DNA of 64,000 nucleotides from Dyadobacter koreensis (GCF_900108855.1 NZ_FNXY01000003.1:310001-374000), one strand, 5' to 3'; shown: positions 16,202-26,207, numbered from the stretch's first letter. The notes: generated by a model from the sequence alone, not told the origin. Program-made: numbers and translations.

Positions 16202-17692
16202 TTATTTAAAAGATGCCTCGCTCCATCGCAATTCATTTTTGAACTGGCGAAGGTTTGTATTTTTATCAATTACGACCAATTCCACTCTGACCATCTCTGC
16301 GAAAGATTCGATATGGTCTGTGGTAAGGTTCTGGCTGTAAACGGTATGGTGCGCTCCGCCCGCGTAAATCCAGGCTGCACAACCTGTTTTCATGTCCGGC
16401 GCTGGTTTCCAGACAGCTCTTGCAACCGGCAATTTTGGAAGTGCTTCCTCAACGGCCACAGCTTCAACTTCATTGACCAAAAGTCGGAAACGATTACCCA
16501 TGTCTATCAGCGAAACATTTATTGCCGGACCCGCCGGAGCATTAAATACTAAACGAACAGGATCTTCTTTTCCACCGATTCCGAGTGCATGAATTTCGCA
16601 GGACGGCTTTCCTTCGGCAATACTTGGGCAAATTTCAAGCATATGCGAACCCAGCACGAGATTGTTTGCAGGATTAAAATGATACGTATAATCCTCCATG
16701 AAGGAATTGCCACCAGATAATCCGCTCCCCATGACTTTGAGCGCACGAACCATTGCCGAAGTTTTCCAGTCTCCTTCGCCGGCGTATCCAAACCCGGCAG
16801 CCATCATTCGTTGAGATCCGATTCCCGGCAATTGTTTCATGCCGTGCAAGTCCTCGAAAGTATTGGTATAACCTTTGAACCCACCGTCCTGGAGAAAATA
16901 TTTCATCCCCAATTCAATACGTGCGGCATCCTGCAAAGCCTGAAATCGTTCTCCTCCCCTGCGCAGTGAAGAAACAAGACTGTATGTGTTTTCATACTCC
17001 TCTGTCAATTGATTCACGGCCTCATCAGAAACCTGATTGATCACCGAAACAAGATCTCCCACTGCGTAAGTGTTCACAGAAAAACCAAAAGTCATTTCGG
17101 CAGCAACTTTATCTCCGTCGGTTACGGCGACCTGGCGCATGTTATCACCGAAACGTGCAAATTTTGCTCCTTTCAAATCATGTCTGGCGGCTGCGACACG
17201 GGTCCAGTCCGCAATGGAAGATATTACATCGTCCTGCTGCCAGTGCCCTACTACCACTTTTCTGTTTAACCGCATTCTGGTCATGATAAAACCAAATTCA
17301 CGGTCGCCGTGGGCAGACTGGTTCAGGTTCATAAAATCCATATCAATATCTGCCCAGGGGATATCGCGGTTAAACTGTGTATGCAGGTGAAGCAAAGGTT
17401 TCTGAAGAATCTGTAAACCGCGAATCCACATTTTCGCTGGGGAAAACGTGTGCATCCAGGCAACGATTCCAATACAATCTGGCGTAACATTCGCATCCTG
17501 ACAAATCCTGTAAATTTCGTCTGAAGATTTTACTACAGGTTTAAATATGACACGAACCGGAATTTCGGTTTTCCCGTCAAAAAATTCACTTATTATTTTG
17601 GAATGTTCGTCAACCTGCCGAAGTGTATCTTCTCCGTATAAATCCTGACTACCTGTGACAAACCAAATTTCAAATTGCTTTAAATCCAACAT
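16202..17692 (-). CDS. araA: L-arabinose isomerase
   Basis: Isomerises L-arabinose to L-ribulose in the cytosol with a Mn2+ cofactor. The 496-residue length is normal for the family. The N-terminal [14 protein letters not shown] motif, the central [16 protein letters not shown] block and the metal-site glutamates and histidines ([19 protein letters not shown]) are present. It lies 42 bases after araB on the same strand. Confidence 0.97.
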   Translation of the reverse strand: MLDLKQFEIWFVTGSQDLYGEDTLRQVDEHSKIISEFFDGKTEIPVRVIFKPVVKSSDEIYRICQDANVTPDCIGIVAWMHTFSPAKMWIRGLQILQKPLLHLHTQFNRDIPWADIDMDFMNLNQSAHGDREFGFIMTRMRLNRKVVVGHWQQDDVISSIADWTRVAAARHDLKGAKFARFGDNMRQVAVTDGDKVAAEMTFGFSVNTYAVGDLVSVINQVSDEAVNQLTEEYENTYSLVSSLRRGGERFQALQDAARIELGMKYFLQDGGFKGYTNTFEDLHGMKQLPGIGSQRMMAAGFGYAGEGDWKTSAMVRALKVMGSGLSGGNSFMEDYTYHFNPANNLVLGSHMLEICPSIAEGKPSCEIHALGIGGKEDPVRLVFNAPAGPAINVSLIDMGNRFRLLVNEVEAVAVEEALPKLPVARAVWKPAPDMKTGCAAWIYAGGAHHTVYSQNLTTDHIESFAEMVRVELVVIDKNTNLRQFKNELRWSEASFK

Positions 17693-17734
17693 TGATAATA
17701 ACTGATAAATATTTAGAATGGGAATGAGCTTTCA

Positions 17735-19405
17735 TTAGGCTGTTTTCAAGTCCATAACTTTTCGTGCCTTCGTTTCATGCTCAACAAAGTCGCCGGCCCT
17801 GAGATATTTTTGATATAATTTTTCATAGACTTCCACAACCTCCGGTCTCGGGTGATATTCAGCATCAAAGCCGGAACTCATTGCTTTCTGTGCATCCTGC
17901 AATGTGGGATGCACGCCTGACGCTACCGCCGCAAACATTGCCGCACCCAGCGCACAGGCCTGATCTGACGATGCTACTTTAATAGGCATATTCAATACGT
18001 CAGAGAGCGTCTGCATAACGAAAGTCGATTTTTTCGCAACGCCGCCGATCGCAATCACTTCATTGATCGGAACACCTTCGCTCCTGAAACGATCGGCTAT
18101 ATTTCTTGAACCGAAAGCAGTTGCCTCTACAAGTGCTTTGAAAACATGCGCACTGTCACTAGCCAGATTTAAGCCCAGAATTGCTCCTTTTAAAGTATGG
18201 TTGGCGTCCGGCGTTCTCCTTCCGTTCCACCAGTCGATCGCTATGATATCATTTTCCGTGACAGGTAAAAGGCTGGCTTGTTTGGCCAAATGCGGAAGAA
18301 GTTTATCTGAAAGCTGCCTTGCCGTTTCTTCCCCTAAAAGATCAGAAACAGGCGTGGTTATCAATTTTGCAAACCAGGCGTAAATATCGCCAAAACCGGA
18401 TTGTCCAGCTTCCATCCCAAGCATCCCCGGAACGATAGATCCATCCACCTGACCACAAATTCCGTTGATCAGCAAATGTCCGATTTCTTCATTTGGCGCT
18501 ACAAGCATATCGCAGGTAGAAGTTCCGATCACTTTGCAGAGTGAGTATGGCTCAATCAAAGCACCCACAGCACCCATATGACAATCGAATGCGCCGACGC
18601 CAATCACTACGTCAGAAGGAATGCCCAGTTTTTCTGCCCAGAGAGAAGAAATTGTCCCCATTGGTTTATCCGAAGTTTCAGTTTCACTGAACAACCTCTC
18701 ACGCAGTCCCGTCAAAAGCGGATCAAGCGTGGCAAAAAATGCCTCTGGAGGCAACCCACCGTATTCACTATGCCATAATGCTTTGTGGCCGGCGGCACAG
18801 CGTGATCTGCGCATCGTTAAGGGATCAGTATTTCCAGTCAATTCAGCAGAAATCCAGTCACAATGTTCGACCCAGGAAAAAGCTTTTTCCCGAACCTTTT
18901 CATCAATTCGCAGTGTCTTTAATATTTTTGACCAAAACCATTCCGAAGAGTAAATACCGCCCACGTATTTTGTGTAATCCGTTTCCAGACTGTGCGCAAG
19001 CTCATTGATCTCCTCTGCTTCCGCATTGGCTGTATGATCTTTCCAGAGGATAAACATACCATTAGGATTTTCAGCAAATTCGGTAAGTAAAGCCAATGGT
19101 GTTCCATTTCTGTTCACAGCAACCGGTGTAGAACCCGTCGTATCAATTGAAATTCCCGTAATATTTTGCCTGACTTCGGCATCTACGTTTTTCAACGCAC
19201 CGGCAACAGATGACTCTAAACCTTCCAGATAATCCAGGGGATGTTGCCTGAAACGTGAAACCGCCGGGTCGCAATACTTTCCCGCTTTCCACCGGGGATA
19301 TTCGAAAACCGAAGTTCCGGCAGTTTCTCCAGTGTGAGCATTGACGACCAAAGCTCTTACAGAGTCGGTTCCATAATCTATTCCAATTACATATTTATTC
19401 TTCAT
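17735..19405 (-). CDS. araB: Ribulokinase
   Basis: An FGGY-family kinase that phosphorylates L-ribulose to L-ribulose 5-phosphate with ATP. At 556 residues it has the usual ribulokinase length. The N-terminal phosphate loop (IGIDYGTDSVRALVV), the DTTGST motif and the C-terminal IGGVAKKS/QACALGAAMFAAVASG nucleotide-site blocks are visible. It is the first gene of the araBAD unit. A 241-base leader region upstream holds a candidate operator, and the Nudix-type regulator gene precedes it. Confidence 0.96.
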   Translation of the reverse strand: MKNKYVIGIDYGTDSVRALVVNAHTGETAGTSVFEYPRWKAGKYCDPAVSRFRQHPLDYLEGLESSVAGALKNVDAEVRQNITGISIDTTGSTPVAVNRNGTPLALLTEFAENPNGMFILWKDHTANAEAEEINELAHSLETDYTKYVGGIYSSEWFWSKILKTLRIDEKVREKAFSWVEHCDWISAELTGNTDPLTMRRSRCAAGHKALWHSEYGGLPPEAFFATLDPLLTGLRERLFSETETSDKPMGTISSLWAEKLGIPSDVVIGVGAFDCHMGAVGALIEPYSLCKVIGTSTCDMLVAPNEEIGHLLINGICGQVDGSIVPGMLGMEAGQSGFGDIYAWFAKLITTPVSDLLGEETARQLSDKLLPHLAKQASLLPVTENDIIAIDWWNGRRTPDANHTLKGAILGLNLASDSAHVFKALVEATAFGSRNIADRFRSEGVPINEVIAIGGVAKKSTFVMQTLSDVLNMPIKVASSDQACALGAAMFAAVASGVHPTLQDAQKAMSSGFDAEYHPRPEVVEVYEKLYQKYLRAGDFVEHETKARKVMDLKTA

Positions 19406-19569
19406 ATCACGCTGCGGAACACGAAATAAGGTTAGTTATGATACAAAATTCAATCAACTGATTATGAATATTATTGACAAGATAAAAGTTGCTTCACCGG
19501 ATTTTCTTCTCACAAGCATTTTCATTTCTATAAATAATCGGCCTGTAAATATAATATATTTTATTTATG

Positions 19570-19584
19570 GTGTAAAATTGACAC
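19570..19584. promoter_or_regulatory. Candidate AraR operator upstream of araB
   Basis: A 15-base imperfect palindrome, GTGTaAAaTTgACAC, matches its own reverse complement at 12 of 15 positions. It lies 165 bases upstream of the araB ATG, between araB and the regulator gene. Assigning it to AraR is inference from position only. Confidence 0.35.
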
Positions 19585-19646
19585 AATTAATATTTTTATT
19601 TTTAAACTGGAAATTTTAACAGTTTTGAAATGACGTTTTCAGAAGA

Positions 19647-20357
19647 TCAGGACTGCGGCGTCTTCATCGCATCTGGCATAAAATTCCAGAACGCGTGAAA
19701 TTTTTCTTTATATCGGATTGTGTCAAGCCTATACAAAGTTGCTTTCTTCGTAGCCGAGTTGTTATTCTTGAATCCTGTGTCGATCAAAAGACCTGTTGAA
19801 AGCAGCTTTCTGCTGAAATTACGACGGTCAAGCGGTGTGTTATAAATTGCTTCGTAAAGTTTCTGAAGCTGTGGAATGGTGAAATTTTCCGGTAAGAGTT
19901 CAAAACCGATCGGATGCAGTGCGGCTTTATAACGCAGATGTTCAATCGCCCGGTCAACCATCTGATTATGATCAAAAATAAGTTGCGGGCGTTTATCCAG
20001 GCTGATCCAGGAGGCATTATGACTTTTTACAGCTTCGGCATCATGTTCATCAATTTGAATTAATGCAAAAAACACAACGGAAACTGTTCTTTCTGCCGGA
20101 TCGCGATTGATTTTACCAAAAACTTCCAGCTGCTCAACGTAAATATTTGTGAGACCGGTAAGATCGTGAAGGATTCTCCCGGCACCTGCTTCCAGGTCTT
20201 CTTCTTCTTTCAGGAAACCGCCCATCAAAGACCAGTTTCCTTTCTCAGGTTCAAAATTTCTTTTGATGAGAAGCAACTTGATATCTTTCCCGTCAAAGCC
20301 AAATATGATACAATCGATAGCAAGCAGAATTCTGGAAGAGAGAGGATAAGTATACAT
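19647..20357 (-). CDS. araR: Nudix-fold transcriptional regulator of arabinose genes (AraR/NrtR type)
   Basis: A 236-residue protein with an N-terminal Nudix-like domain (~1-140) and a C-terminal winged helix (~145-225). The ATG at 20357 is preferred over a TTG at 20366. The Nudix box is degenerate: where REUXEE is expected it reads RILHDL, so hydrolase activity is probably lost and the domain likely serves as an effector sensor. This matches the Bacteroidota AraR group, which binds L-arabinose. It sits directly upstream of araB on the same strand, which strongly supports the role. Confidence 0.85.
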   Translation of the reverse strand: MYTYPLSSRILLAIDCIIFGFDGKDIKLLLIKRNFEPEKGNWSLMGGFLKEEEDLEAGAGRILHDLTGLTNIYVEQLEVFGKINRDPAERTVSVVFFALIQIDEHDAEAVKSHNASWISLDKRPQLIFDHNQMVDRAIEHLRYKAALHPIGFELLPENFTIPQLQKLYEAIYNTPLDRRNFSRKLLSTGLLIDTGFKNNNSATKKATLYRLDTIRYKEKFHAFWNFMPDAMKTPQS

Positions 20358-20612
20358 AAAATACAAAACTTGTGAAGCGGAAAACGTCCGGGCAAATTAA
20401 ACACGAATTATCAGAGTTACGAAATTCAGTAAAAAAATTAAGTTTTGTTAACGGAAAGTTATTGAAAGGCGTAAAATCCCGGACTGACTTAACATTTAAG
20501 TAAAATATAAGAACATTTTTAGAGTGATTTTTGCCAAAGTTTTCTTTTCAGGTTGTACTGCCTTTAACAAGTATTGAATTTTATCTCGTTCGTCCGTATT
20601 CTGACGCTAATT

Positions 20613-22451
20613 ATGAAATCTATTATTTACACTTTTTTCTTTATTCTGTTTTTCAAGACAGCAATTTTTGCCCAGGCACCTCTTCGTTATACCACTGCAC
20701 AAGCACATTCGCATAACGATTACGAACAAAATATTCCTTTTCTACGCGCTTATCATCAACAATTCGGGTCAATCGAAGCAGATATTTTTTTGAGGAATGA
20801 CAGCCTTTTTGTCGCTCATGATCAGAAATATATTACGTCAGAAAATACATTTTCCAATCTCTATCTGAAACCGATCTTAGCACTGATCAAGAAAAATAAC
20901 GGGAGTATCTATCCCGACAAAAAGTTGGGATTGCAATTGCTGGTCGATCTGAAAACGCCTGGGAGCGTAACAATTCCGGCGCTTGTTAAAGAGCTGCAGC
21001 CCTATGCTTCAATACTTGCTCCAGAAGGGCCGGTTAAAATTGTTTTGAGCGGTGATACGCCGCCACCAGCACAGTTCAGTCAATACCCTGATTATATATT
21101 TTTTGATGGCCGCCCGGACATTCAATATACCAAAGCGGAGCTGGAACGTATCGGCTTAATCAGTCAGTCATTTACAAATTATACAAAATGGAACGGCAAG
21201 GGAATTCTGGTCAAAAAAGAAAAAGAGGCTCTTGAAGCCGTAATCAGGCAGGTTCACGGGCAAGGAAAAAAAATCCGGTTTTGGGCCACACCTGACGAAG
21301 TAAACGCATGGAAGATGCTGATGAATATGGGTTTAGATTATTTGAATACAGACAAAGTCGAAGAACTGGGACCATACCTTAGAAACCGGGCTAACGCTGA
21401 GTATACCGCATCACAGGCACACCCTATTTACAAACCATCTTACAAGAATAATGACAAAGCATCCAGGGTTAAAAATATCATTTTATTGATAGGTGATGGA
21501 ATGGGTCTGGCTCAGATATATTCAGGCCTTACAGCTAATCGCGGAGAACTTAACCTTTCCCAATTTTTAAATATTGGTTTTTCCAAAACCAATGCGGCTG
21601 ATAGCTACATTACCGATTCTGCTGCTGGCGCAACTGCGATGGCAACCGGACAAAAAGCCCGAAACAGGGCAATTGGTGTCGATACCAATAATATTCCATT
21701 GAAAAATCTTCCGGATATAATCAAACCATTGGGGATCAAGACAGGTTTAATTTCTGCCGGTAATATCACGGATGCCACACCCGCTGCTTTTTATGCTCAT
21801 CAACCGGAACGCAGTATGGACAGTACCATCGCACTTGATTTTTTAAAATCAACTGTCGACATTATGATCGGAGGCGGTGCAGGCGTTTTCAACAAAAATA
21901 AAGTTTCAGACTCACTTCGTACCAAAGGATTTCAGGTTTCCAATCAATGGCAAGATCTGACTTCTTTAAAAGCACCATTTGTACTTTTAGATGATTCAAA
22001 GACGGTTTCCATGTTGAAAGGAAGAGGAAATTCTCTCACTGAATCATTTGCAAAAACACAGCAAACTCTTTCTAAATCAGGAAAAGGCTTTTTTATAATG
22101 GCAGAGGGAGCGCAGATCGACTACGGTGGACACGCCAATAAAATCCCATATGTGGTAACAGAAATGCTCGATTTCGATCAGCTTATCGGCGAAGCTTTAC
22201 GGTTTGCCGATACTAATGGCGAAACCCTGGTTATTGTCACGGCCGACCACGAAACAGGCGGTTTAACATTGCTGGACGGTGATTTGAAAAAGGGTTATGT
22301 AGACGGAAGTTTTAGTACGAATGATCATACCGCCGTAATGGTTCCTGTTTTTGCATATGGCCCTCATGCAATAGATTTCCGTGGTATTTATGAAAACACT
22401 GAAATCTTCAATAAGATGCTTACGATCTTCAGGAAATACAGCAAGAAATAA
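20613..22451 (+). CDS. Secreted PLC-like phosphodiesterase fused to alkaline phosphatase
   Basis: A 612-residue exported protein. ATG 20613 gives a clean signal peptide ending IFAQ, so the longer frame from 20574 is rejected. Residues ~25-260 form a TIM-barrel domain like PI-PLC/glycerophosphodiester phosphodiesterases, with HSHNDY at 32-37, EAD at 55-57 and His69. Residues ~285-612 form a PhoA-type alkaline phosphatase with metal Asp295 in LIGDGMG, nucleophile Ser336 in TDSAAGAT, and ligand blocks TADHETGG and NDHTAVMV. The fusion could release a phosphomonoester from a phosphodiester and then dephosphorylate it. It is followed by two other exported hydrolases. Confidence 0.9.
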   Translation: MKSIIYTFFFILFFKTAIFAQAPLRYTTAQAHSHNDYEQNIPFLRAYHQQFGSIEADIFLRNDSLFVAHDQKYITSENTFSNLYLKPILALIKKNNGSIYPDKKLGLQLLVDLKTPGSVTIPALVKELQPYASILAPEGPVKIVLSGDTPPPAQFSQYPDYIFFDGRPDIQYTKAELERIGLISQSFTNYTKWNGKGILVKKEKEALEAVIRQVHGQGKKIRFWATPDEVNAWKMLMNMGLDYLNTDKVEELGPYLRNRANAEYTASQAHPIYKPSYKNNDKASRVKNIILLIGDGMGLAQIYSGLTANRGELNLSQFLNIGFSKTNAADSYITDSAAGATAMATGQKARNRAIGVDTNNIPLKNLPDIIKPLGIKTGLISAGNITDATPAAFYAHQPERSMDSTIALDFLKSTVDIMIGGGAGVFNKNKVSDSLRTKGFQVSNQWQDLTSLKAPFVLLDDSKTVSMLKGRGNSLTESFAKTQQTLSKSGKGFFIMAEGAQIDYGGHANKIPYVVTEMLDFDQLIGEALRFADTNGETLVIVTADHETGGLTLLDGDLKKGYVDGSFSTNDHTAVMVPVFAYGPHAIDFRGIYENTEIFNKMLTIFRKYSKK

Positions 22452-22580
22452 TATACAAAATCAATCAGGAAAATTTCGTCCATTCAAAGAGCAAACCGGA
22501 TCAGAGTAAAGACCTGTTAATTTTACCTCTTTACTTCGTATCCATACTTTTACCAATTTTTTACTACTAAATTCTTACTA

Positions 22581-23423
22581 ATGAAAAACGTATTTTTAAT
22601 TCTGCTGGCTCTGGTAATTACAACGGCTGTTTATGCGCAGAAAAAACCTGAAACTATTAATATTGCATCTTACAACCTGCGCTATGACAATAAAGGTGAT
22701 GGTATTAATGCATGGCCTAACCGTAAGGAAATGGTTAAAGGCCTGATACGGTTCCACGAATTTGATATCTTCGGGACACAGGAAGTATTGATCAATCAGC
22801 TGCATGACGTCGAAGAACTAAAAGAATTTGCTTTCCTTGGCAAAGGTCGTGATGACGGAAAAGAAGGCGGAGAACATTCAGCTATTTTTTATAAAAAAGA
22901 TCGTTTCAAAGTATTAAAAAATGGTGACTTCTGGCTGAGCGAAACTCCTGATAAACCTGGCAAGGGCTGGGATGCCACCTGCTGTAACAGAATTTGTTCA
23001 TGGGCTAAATTCCAGGATTTTAACACAAAAAAAGAATTTTATTTCTTTAACGTTCACTTTGACCATCAGGGCGTAGAAGCACGTCGCCAGTCAGGGACTC
23101 TTATGGTTAAAAAGATAAAGGAAATCGCCGGAAATTCACCGACAATTTTAACGGGTGATTTTAACTCCACACCGGAAACTGAACAGATTAAAGCGATCCA
23201 GACACTTTTGAGCGATTCTCACGAAGTGACAGAACAACCGAAATATGGTCCGGAAGGAACGTTCAACAGTTTTGAATTTGATGCTCCAATGGACAAGAGA
23301 ATCGATTATATTTTTGTGAGCAAACCCATCAGAGTTTTGAAATACGGGGTCCTTACTGATGCAAAAGAGCAGCGTTATCCATCGGACCACCAACCTGTGG
23401 TAATCAAAGCGATCATTAATTAA
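22581..23423 (+). CDS. Secreted endonuclease/exonuclease/phosphatase (EEP) family protein
   Basis: A 280-residue protein with a signal peptide ending VYAQ. The DNase I-like fold is shown by SYNLRYDN, GTQEV, a GDFNST motif and the terminal SDHQPV motif, which carry metal and catalytic residues in this superfamily. Members cleave nucleic acids, sphingomyelin or inositol phosphates, so the substrate is open. The neighbouring phosphodiesterase-phosphatase fusion hints at phosphate scavenging. Its transcript is followed by an 11-bp hairpin that runs up to the next start codon. Confidence 0.9.
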   Translation: MKNVFLILLALVITTAVYAQKKPETINIASYNLRYDNKGDGINAWPNRKEMVKGLIRFHEFDIFGTQEVLINQLHDVEELKEFAFLGKGRDDGKEGGEHSAIFYKKDRFKVLKNGDFWLSETPDKPGKGWDATCCNRICSWAKFQDFNTKKEFYFFNVHFDHQGVEARRQSGTLMVKKIKEIAGNSPTILTGDFNSTPETEQIKAIQTLLSDSHEVTEQPKYGPEGTFNSFEFDAPMDKRIDYIFVSKPIRVLKYGVLTDAKEQRYPSDHQPVVIKAIIN

Positions 23424-23458
23424 CAGAATTTAAAGGCCTGACCAGTAGAATGACCTAG

Positions 23459-23506
23459 AAAATCCTTGTGGTTATTGAAGTAAATCTCAATCACTACAAG
23501 GATTTT
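23459..23506 (+). terminator. Hairpin between EEP and SGNH genes, abutting the start codon
   Basis: An 11-bp stem pairs 23459-23469 with 23496-23506 and has a 26-base loop. Its right arm ends 2 bases before the ATG at 23509. It may be a terminator for the EEP gene or a structure hiding the ribosome-binding region of the next gene. Confidence 0.55.
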
Positions 23507-23508
23507 TC

Positions 23509-24276
23509 ATGTCATTACGAAGAGAATTTTTGAGGAAGGCCTTTTTGGGAAGTGCCGCGGCGATAGTAGCTCCAACGATTTCATCAGCAGAATTTTCGCA
23601 GCGACAAAAGTTTCCTGAAAAAGAGGCGACCGGTTACACCATTTTATTCCAGGGCGATTCCATAACAGATGGAAACAGGACGAGAAATACAGATTGGAAC
23701 CATGTGATGGGCCACGGCTTTGCTTACCTGATAGCCAGCCGACTTTGGTTTGATGATCCTGAAAGGAAATTTCAATTCTTCAACCGTGGAGTTAGCGGAA
23801 ATAAAATCACTGATCTTGCAGCACGATGGCAGGCAGATACAATCGATCTGAAACCGGATCTGATTAATATTCTGGCAGGTATCAACGATACAGAAGCCGC
23901 TGTGAAAGGCAATAAAGAACAGACGCTAAAACAATTTGAATCAGACTATCGCGCGCTTTTGGAACGGACAAAGAAAGAATTACCGGAAATTCAGATCGTC
24001 CTGGGAATTCCGTTTATACTACCTGTCGGACGAGTAAAAGACAAGCTGGAAATTTATCAGAACGAACTAAAACCAAGACAGGAAATTGTTCGAAAACTGG
24101 CAAAAGAATTCAGCGCCATAGAAATTGATTTTCAGGCGGAATTTGATCACGCTTTGACAAAAGCCCCGGCGGATTACTGGATCTGGGACGGCATTCATCC
24201 TATGCCAGCCGGACATGAATTAATGGCAAGAGTCTGGATAAAAGAAGTGCATAGAAATATAAAATTCATAAAATGA
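23509..24276 (+). CDS. Exported SGNH/GDSL hydrolase
   Basis: A 255-residue esterase-like enzyme. The N-terminus (RREFLRKAFLGSAAAIVA) looks like a Tat signal peptide. SGNH blocks are visible: catalytic Ser51 in FQGDSITDG, Gly in NRGVSGNK, Asn126 in GINDTE, and Asp227/His230 in WDGIHP. Such enzymes deacetylate or de-esterify polysaccharides and lipids; the substrate is not evident. It ends at a perfect 16-bp bidirectional terminator. Confidence 0.92.
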   Translation: MSLRREFLRKAFLGSAAAIVAPTISSAEFSQRQKFPEKEATGYTILFQGDSITDGNRTRNTDWNHVMGHGFAYLIASRLWFDDPERKFQFFNRGVSGNKITDLAARWQADTIDLKPDLINILAGINDTEAAVKGNKEQTLKQFESDYRALLERTKKELPEIQIVLGIPFILPVGRVKDKLEIYQNELKPRQEIVRKLAKEFSAIEIDFQAEFDHALTKAPADYWIWDGIHPMPAGHELMARVWIKEVHRNIKFIK

Positions 24277-24283
24277 ATTATCT

Positions 24284-24324
24284 AAAAGCAGAAAACCGGG
24301 CATTTTGTCCGGTTTTCTGCTTTT
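24284..24324. terminator. Bidirectional hairpin terminator
   Basis: A perfect 16-bp stem pairs 24284-24299 with 24309-24324 and has a 9-base loop. It is A-rich on one side and T-rich on the other, between convergent SGNH and desaturase genes. Confidence 0.85.
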
Positions 24325-24341
24325 CATATTTTCTATGTATT

Positions 24342-25328
24342 TTATCTGCTTATCCAGCTGAATTCGTATTGCAATTCGGGAATACGTGTGCGATCTGCAA
24401 TGCGGCGTAAACGTGCAGGCAAAGCCATCAAATAATCACGTGCCTTTTCTGCACCTGAATTAAGATCTCTTACAGTTCCGATTTCCCATTCTGCAAGCAA
24501 AGATTCAAGGATTTCAATATAGTCCATCGTTGTATAAACTCCAAGACGCTGGGCAGCATCCGAGAAATGTGAGAATGTATCTCCCATTTTCACGCCTGTT
24601 TCACGAAGGAAATGAGCTGGCATTACAATTTTTTTCTTCATCATATCCTCCAGTGCCAATATCAGTTCAGAAGGATCGACTGCCAAAATACGGCTTACAA
24701 ATGCTTTGTAAGCTTTTGCATGACGCATCTCATCGGAAGCGATCACACCGCAGATTTTCGAAAGATGCGGATTACCAAACTGCTTAGAAAGTGTGGCTGT
24801 ACGGCGGTGAGATACGTTCGTGGCTAATTCCTGGAACGAAGTATAAATAAAGTTACGGTATGGATCGCGGTCTGTTCCAATGTCGAAACCATCGGCGATT
24901 AAATATTGTGTTGACACTTCCATCGCACGCATGTTCACGCGGCCCGATAGATATAAATACTTGTTCAGTAAATCTCCGTGACGGTTTTCCTCTGCTGTCC
25001 AGGCCCTCACCCATTTCGACCATCCGGAAGGATTATCCACCTGATCTACGCCAATCACGTCCATTAACCACGATTCGTAGGTAGGAAGTGCCTCTTCGGT
25101 GATCGTATCTCCGATCAAAACTGCTATATAATCGTACGGTAAATCCCTGCAACTTTCCTGCAATAATTTCACTTCGCTGAAAAAGTTTTCATTACTGGCG
25201 TCCGGCAAAAAATCAGTTGGCTGCCAATTTTGATCAATCGGTTTCAGATATTCTGCCATCAGGGCATCGAGGTCCTTTCCTACATGTTGCATGACTTCTA
25301 GTCGTGCTGCTGAAAGTTCGGTTTCCAT
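24342..25328 (-). CDS. Acyl-ACP desaturase (soluble diiron)
   Basis: A 328-residue member of the stearoyl-ACP/acyl-ACP desaturase family, which introduces a cis double bond in acyl chains using O2 and reduced ferredoxin. The two diiron motifs are visible as EENRHG (Glu114, His117) and DEMRHA (Glu200, His203). No membrane segments are present. It is divergent from a PlsC-type acyltransferase gene, so the pair probably supports membrane lipid synthesis. Confidence 0.93.
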   Translation of the reverse strand: METELSAARLEVMQHVGKDLDALMAEYLKPIDQNWQPTDFLPDASNENFFSEVKLLQESCRDLPYDYIAVLIGDTITEEALPTYESWLMDVIGVDQVDNPSGWSKWVRAWTAEENRHGDLLNKYLYLSGRVNMRAMEVSTQYLIADGFDIGTDRDPYRNFIYTSFQELATNVSHRRTATLSKQFGNPHLSKICGVIASDEMRHAKAYKAFVSRILAVDPSELILALEDMMKKKIVMPAHFLRETGVKMGDTFSHFSDAAQRLGVYTTMDYIEILESLLAEWEIGTVRDLNSGAEKARDYLMALPARLRRIADRTRIPELQYEFSWISR

Positions 25329-25469
25329 TGTTGATTCAATTTTAAACTCATATTATACTTTCACAAAGTACGTGAATTTAATGTAAGTTATACATGACAA
25401 ATCTCATTTCATGCTTTACAAATTTTCACAATCGGTGTACATTTGGATTATTTTTGTGTAAAAAAGGGA

Positions 25470-26207
25470 ATGAAAAAAATTATAGACTACCTCCTGAGCA
25501 TTATTTACCTTATCCATTTCGGGCTTACGTTATTGATTTTTCATGCGTTACAGGTTATAGCGCTCAATATTTTCGGGAAGAAAGCACATGAAAAAGTAGT
25601 TGATTATCTTAATTTTTTTCTGACCTATGGTTTGTATTTTACCGGCTCAACAGTTTCCCTGAAAAATCGAACAGTTATCCCCGACGATCGCCCAATTATT
25701 TTTGTAGCCAATCACCAAAGCACTTTCGACATCCCGGCGCTGATCTGGTTTTTGAGAAAACGTCATCCTCTGTTTGTTTCGAAAATAGAACTTGCAAAAG
25801 GAATTCCGAGCATCTCCTATAACCTTCGAAAAAGCGGCGCGGCGTTAATCAATCGAAAAGATGGAAAACAGGCAGTCAGTGAAATTTTACGTTTAGGAAA
25901 TCTGATAAAAGAAACAACTGGTGCTGCCATTATATTTCCGGAAGGAACGCGTACGGCCAGCGGTATAATGAAGCCGTTTGTTGCAGGTGGTGTGGCAACT
26001 TTGCTAAAAAAAGCTCCCAATTCGCTTATTATTCCAATTGCCGTCGCTGGAACCGGGGCATTTAATCCAAAAGGAATTTTTCCATTGAAGTCTTTTTCTA
26101 AATTGTCATGGACAGCATTGCCGGCTATCGAACCTGCCGGAAGAAAAGTAGAGGAGATTTTGATTGAGGCCCAGGAAGCGATCCGGGCAGAATTGAAATT
26201 AGGGTAG
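25470..26207 (+). CDS. 1-acyl-sn-glycerol-3-phosphate acyltransferase (PlsC family)
   Basis: A 245-residue membrane-associated acyltransferase that would convert lysophosphatidic acid to phosphatidic acid. ATG 25470 follows an AAAAGGGA ribosome-binding-like stretch and gives a normal N-terminal helix, so the upstream ATG at 25443 is rejected. Catalytic HX4D is NHQSTFD (His82, Asp87) and the phosphate-binding block is FPEGTRT (Glu158). An N-terminal hydrophobic hairpin (~8-35) anchors it. It is divergent from the desaturase. Confidence 0.92.
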   Translation: MKKIIDYLLSIIYLIHFGLTLLIFHALQVIALNIFGKKAHEKVVDYLNFFLTYGLYFTGSTVSLKNRTVIPDDRPIIFVANHQSTFDIPALIWFLRKRHPLFVSKIELAKGIPSISYNLRKSGAALINRKDGKQAVSEILRLGNLIKETTGAAIIFPEGTRTASGIMKPFVAGGVATLLKKAPNSLIIPIAVAGTGAFNPKGIFPLKSFSKLSWTALPAIEPAGRKVEEILIEAQEAIRAELKLG

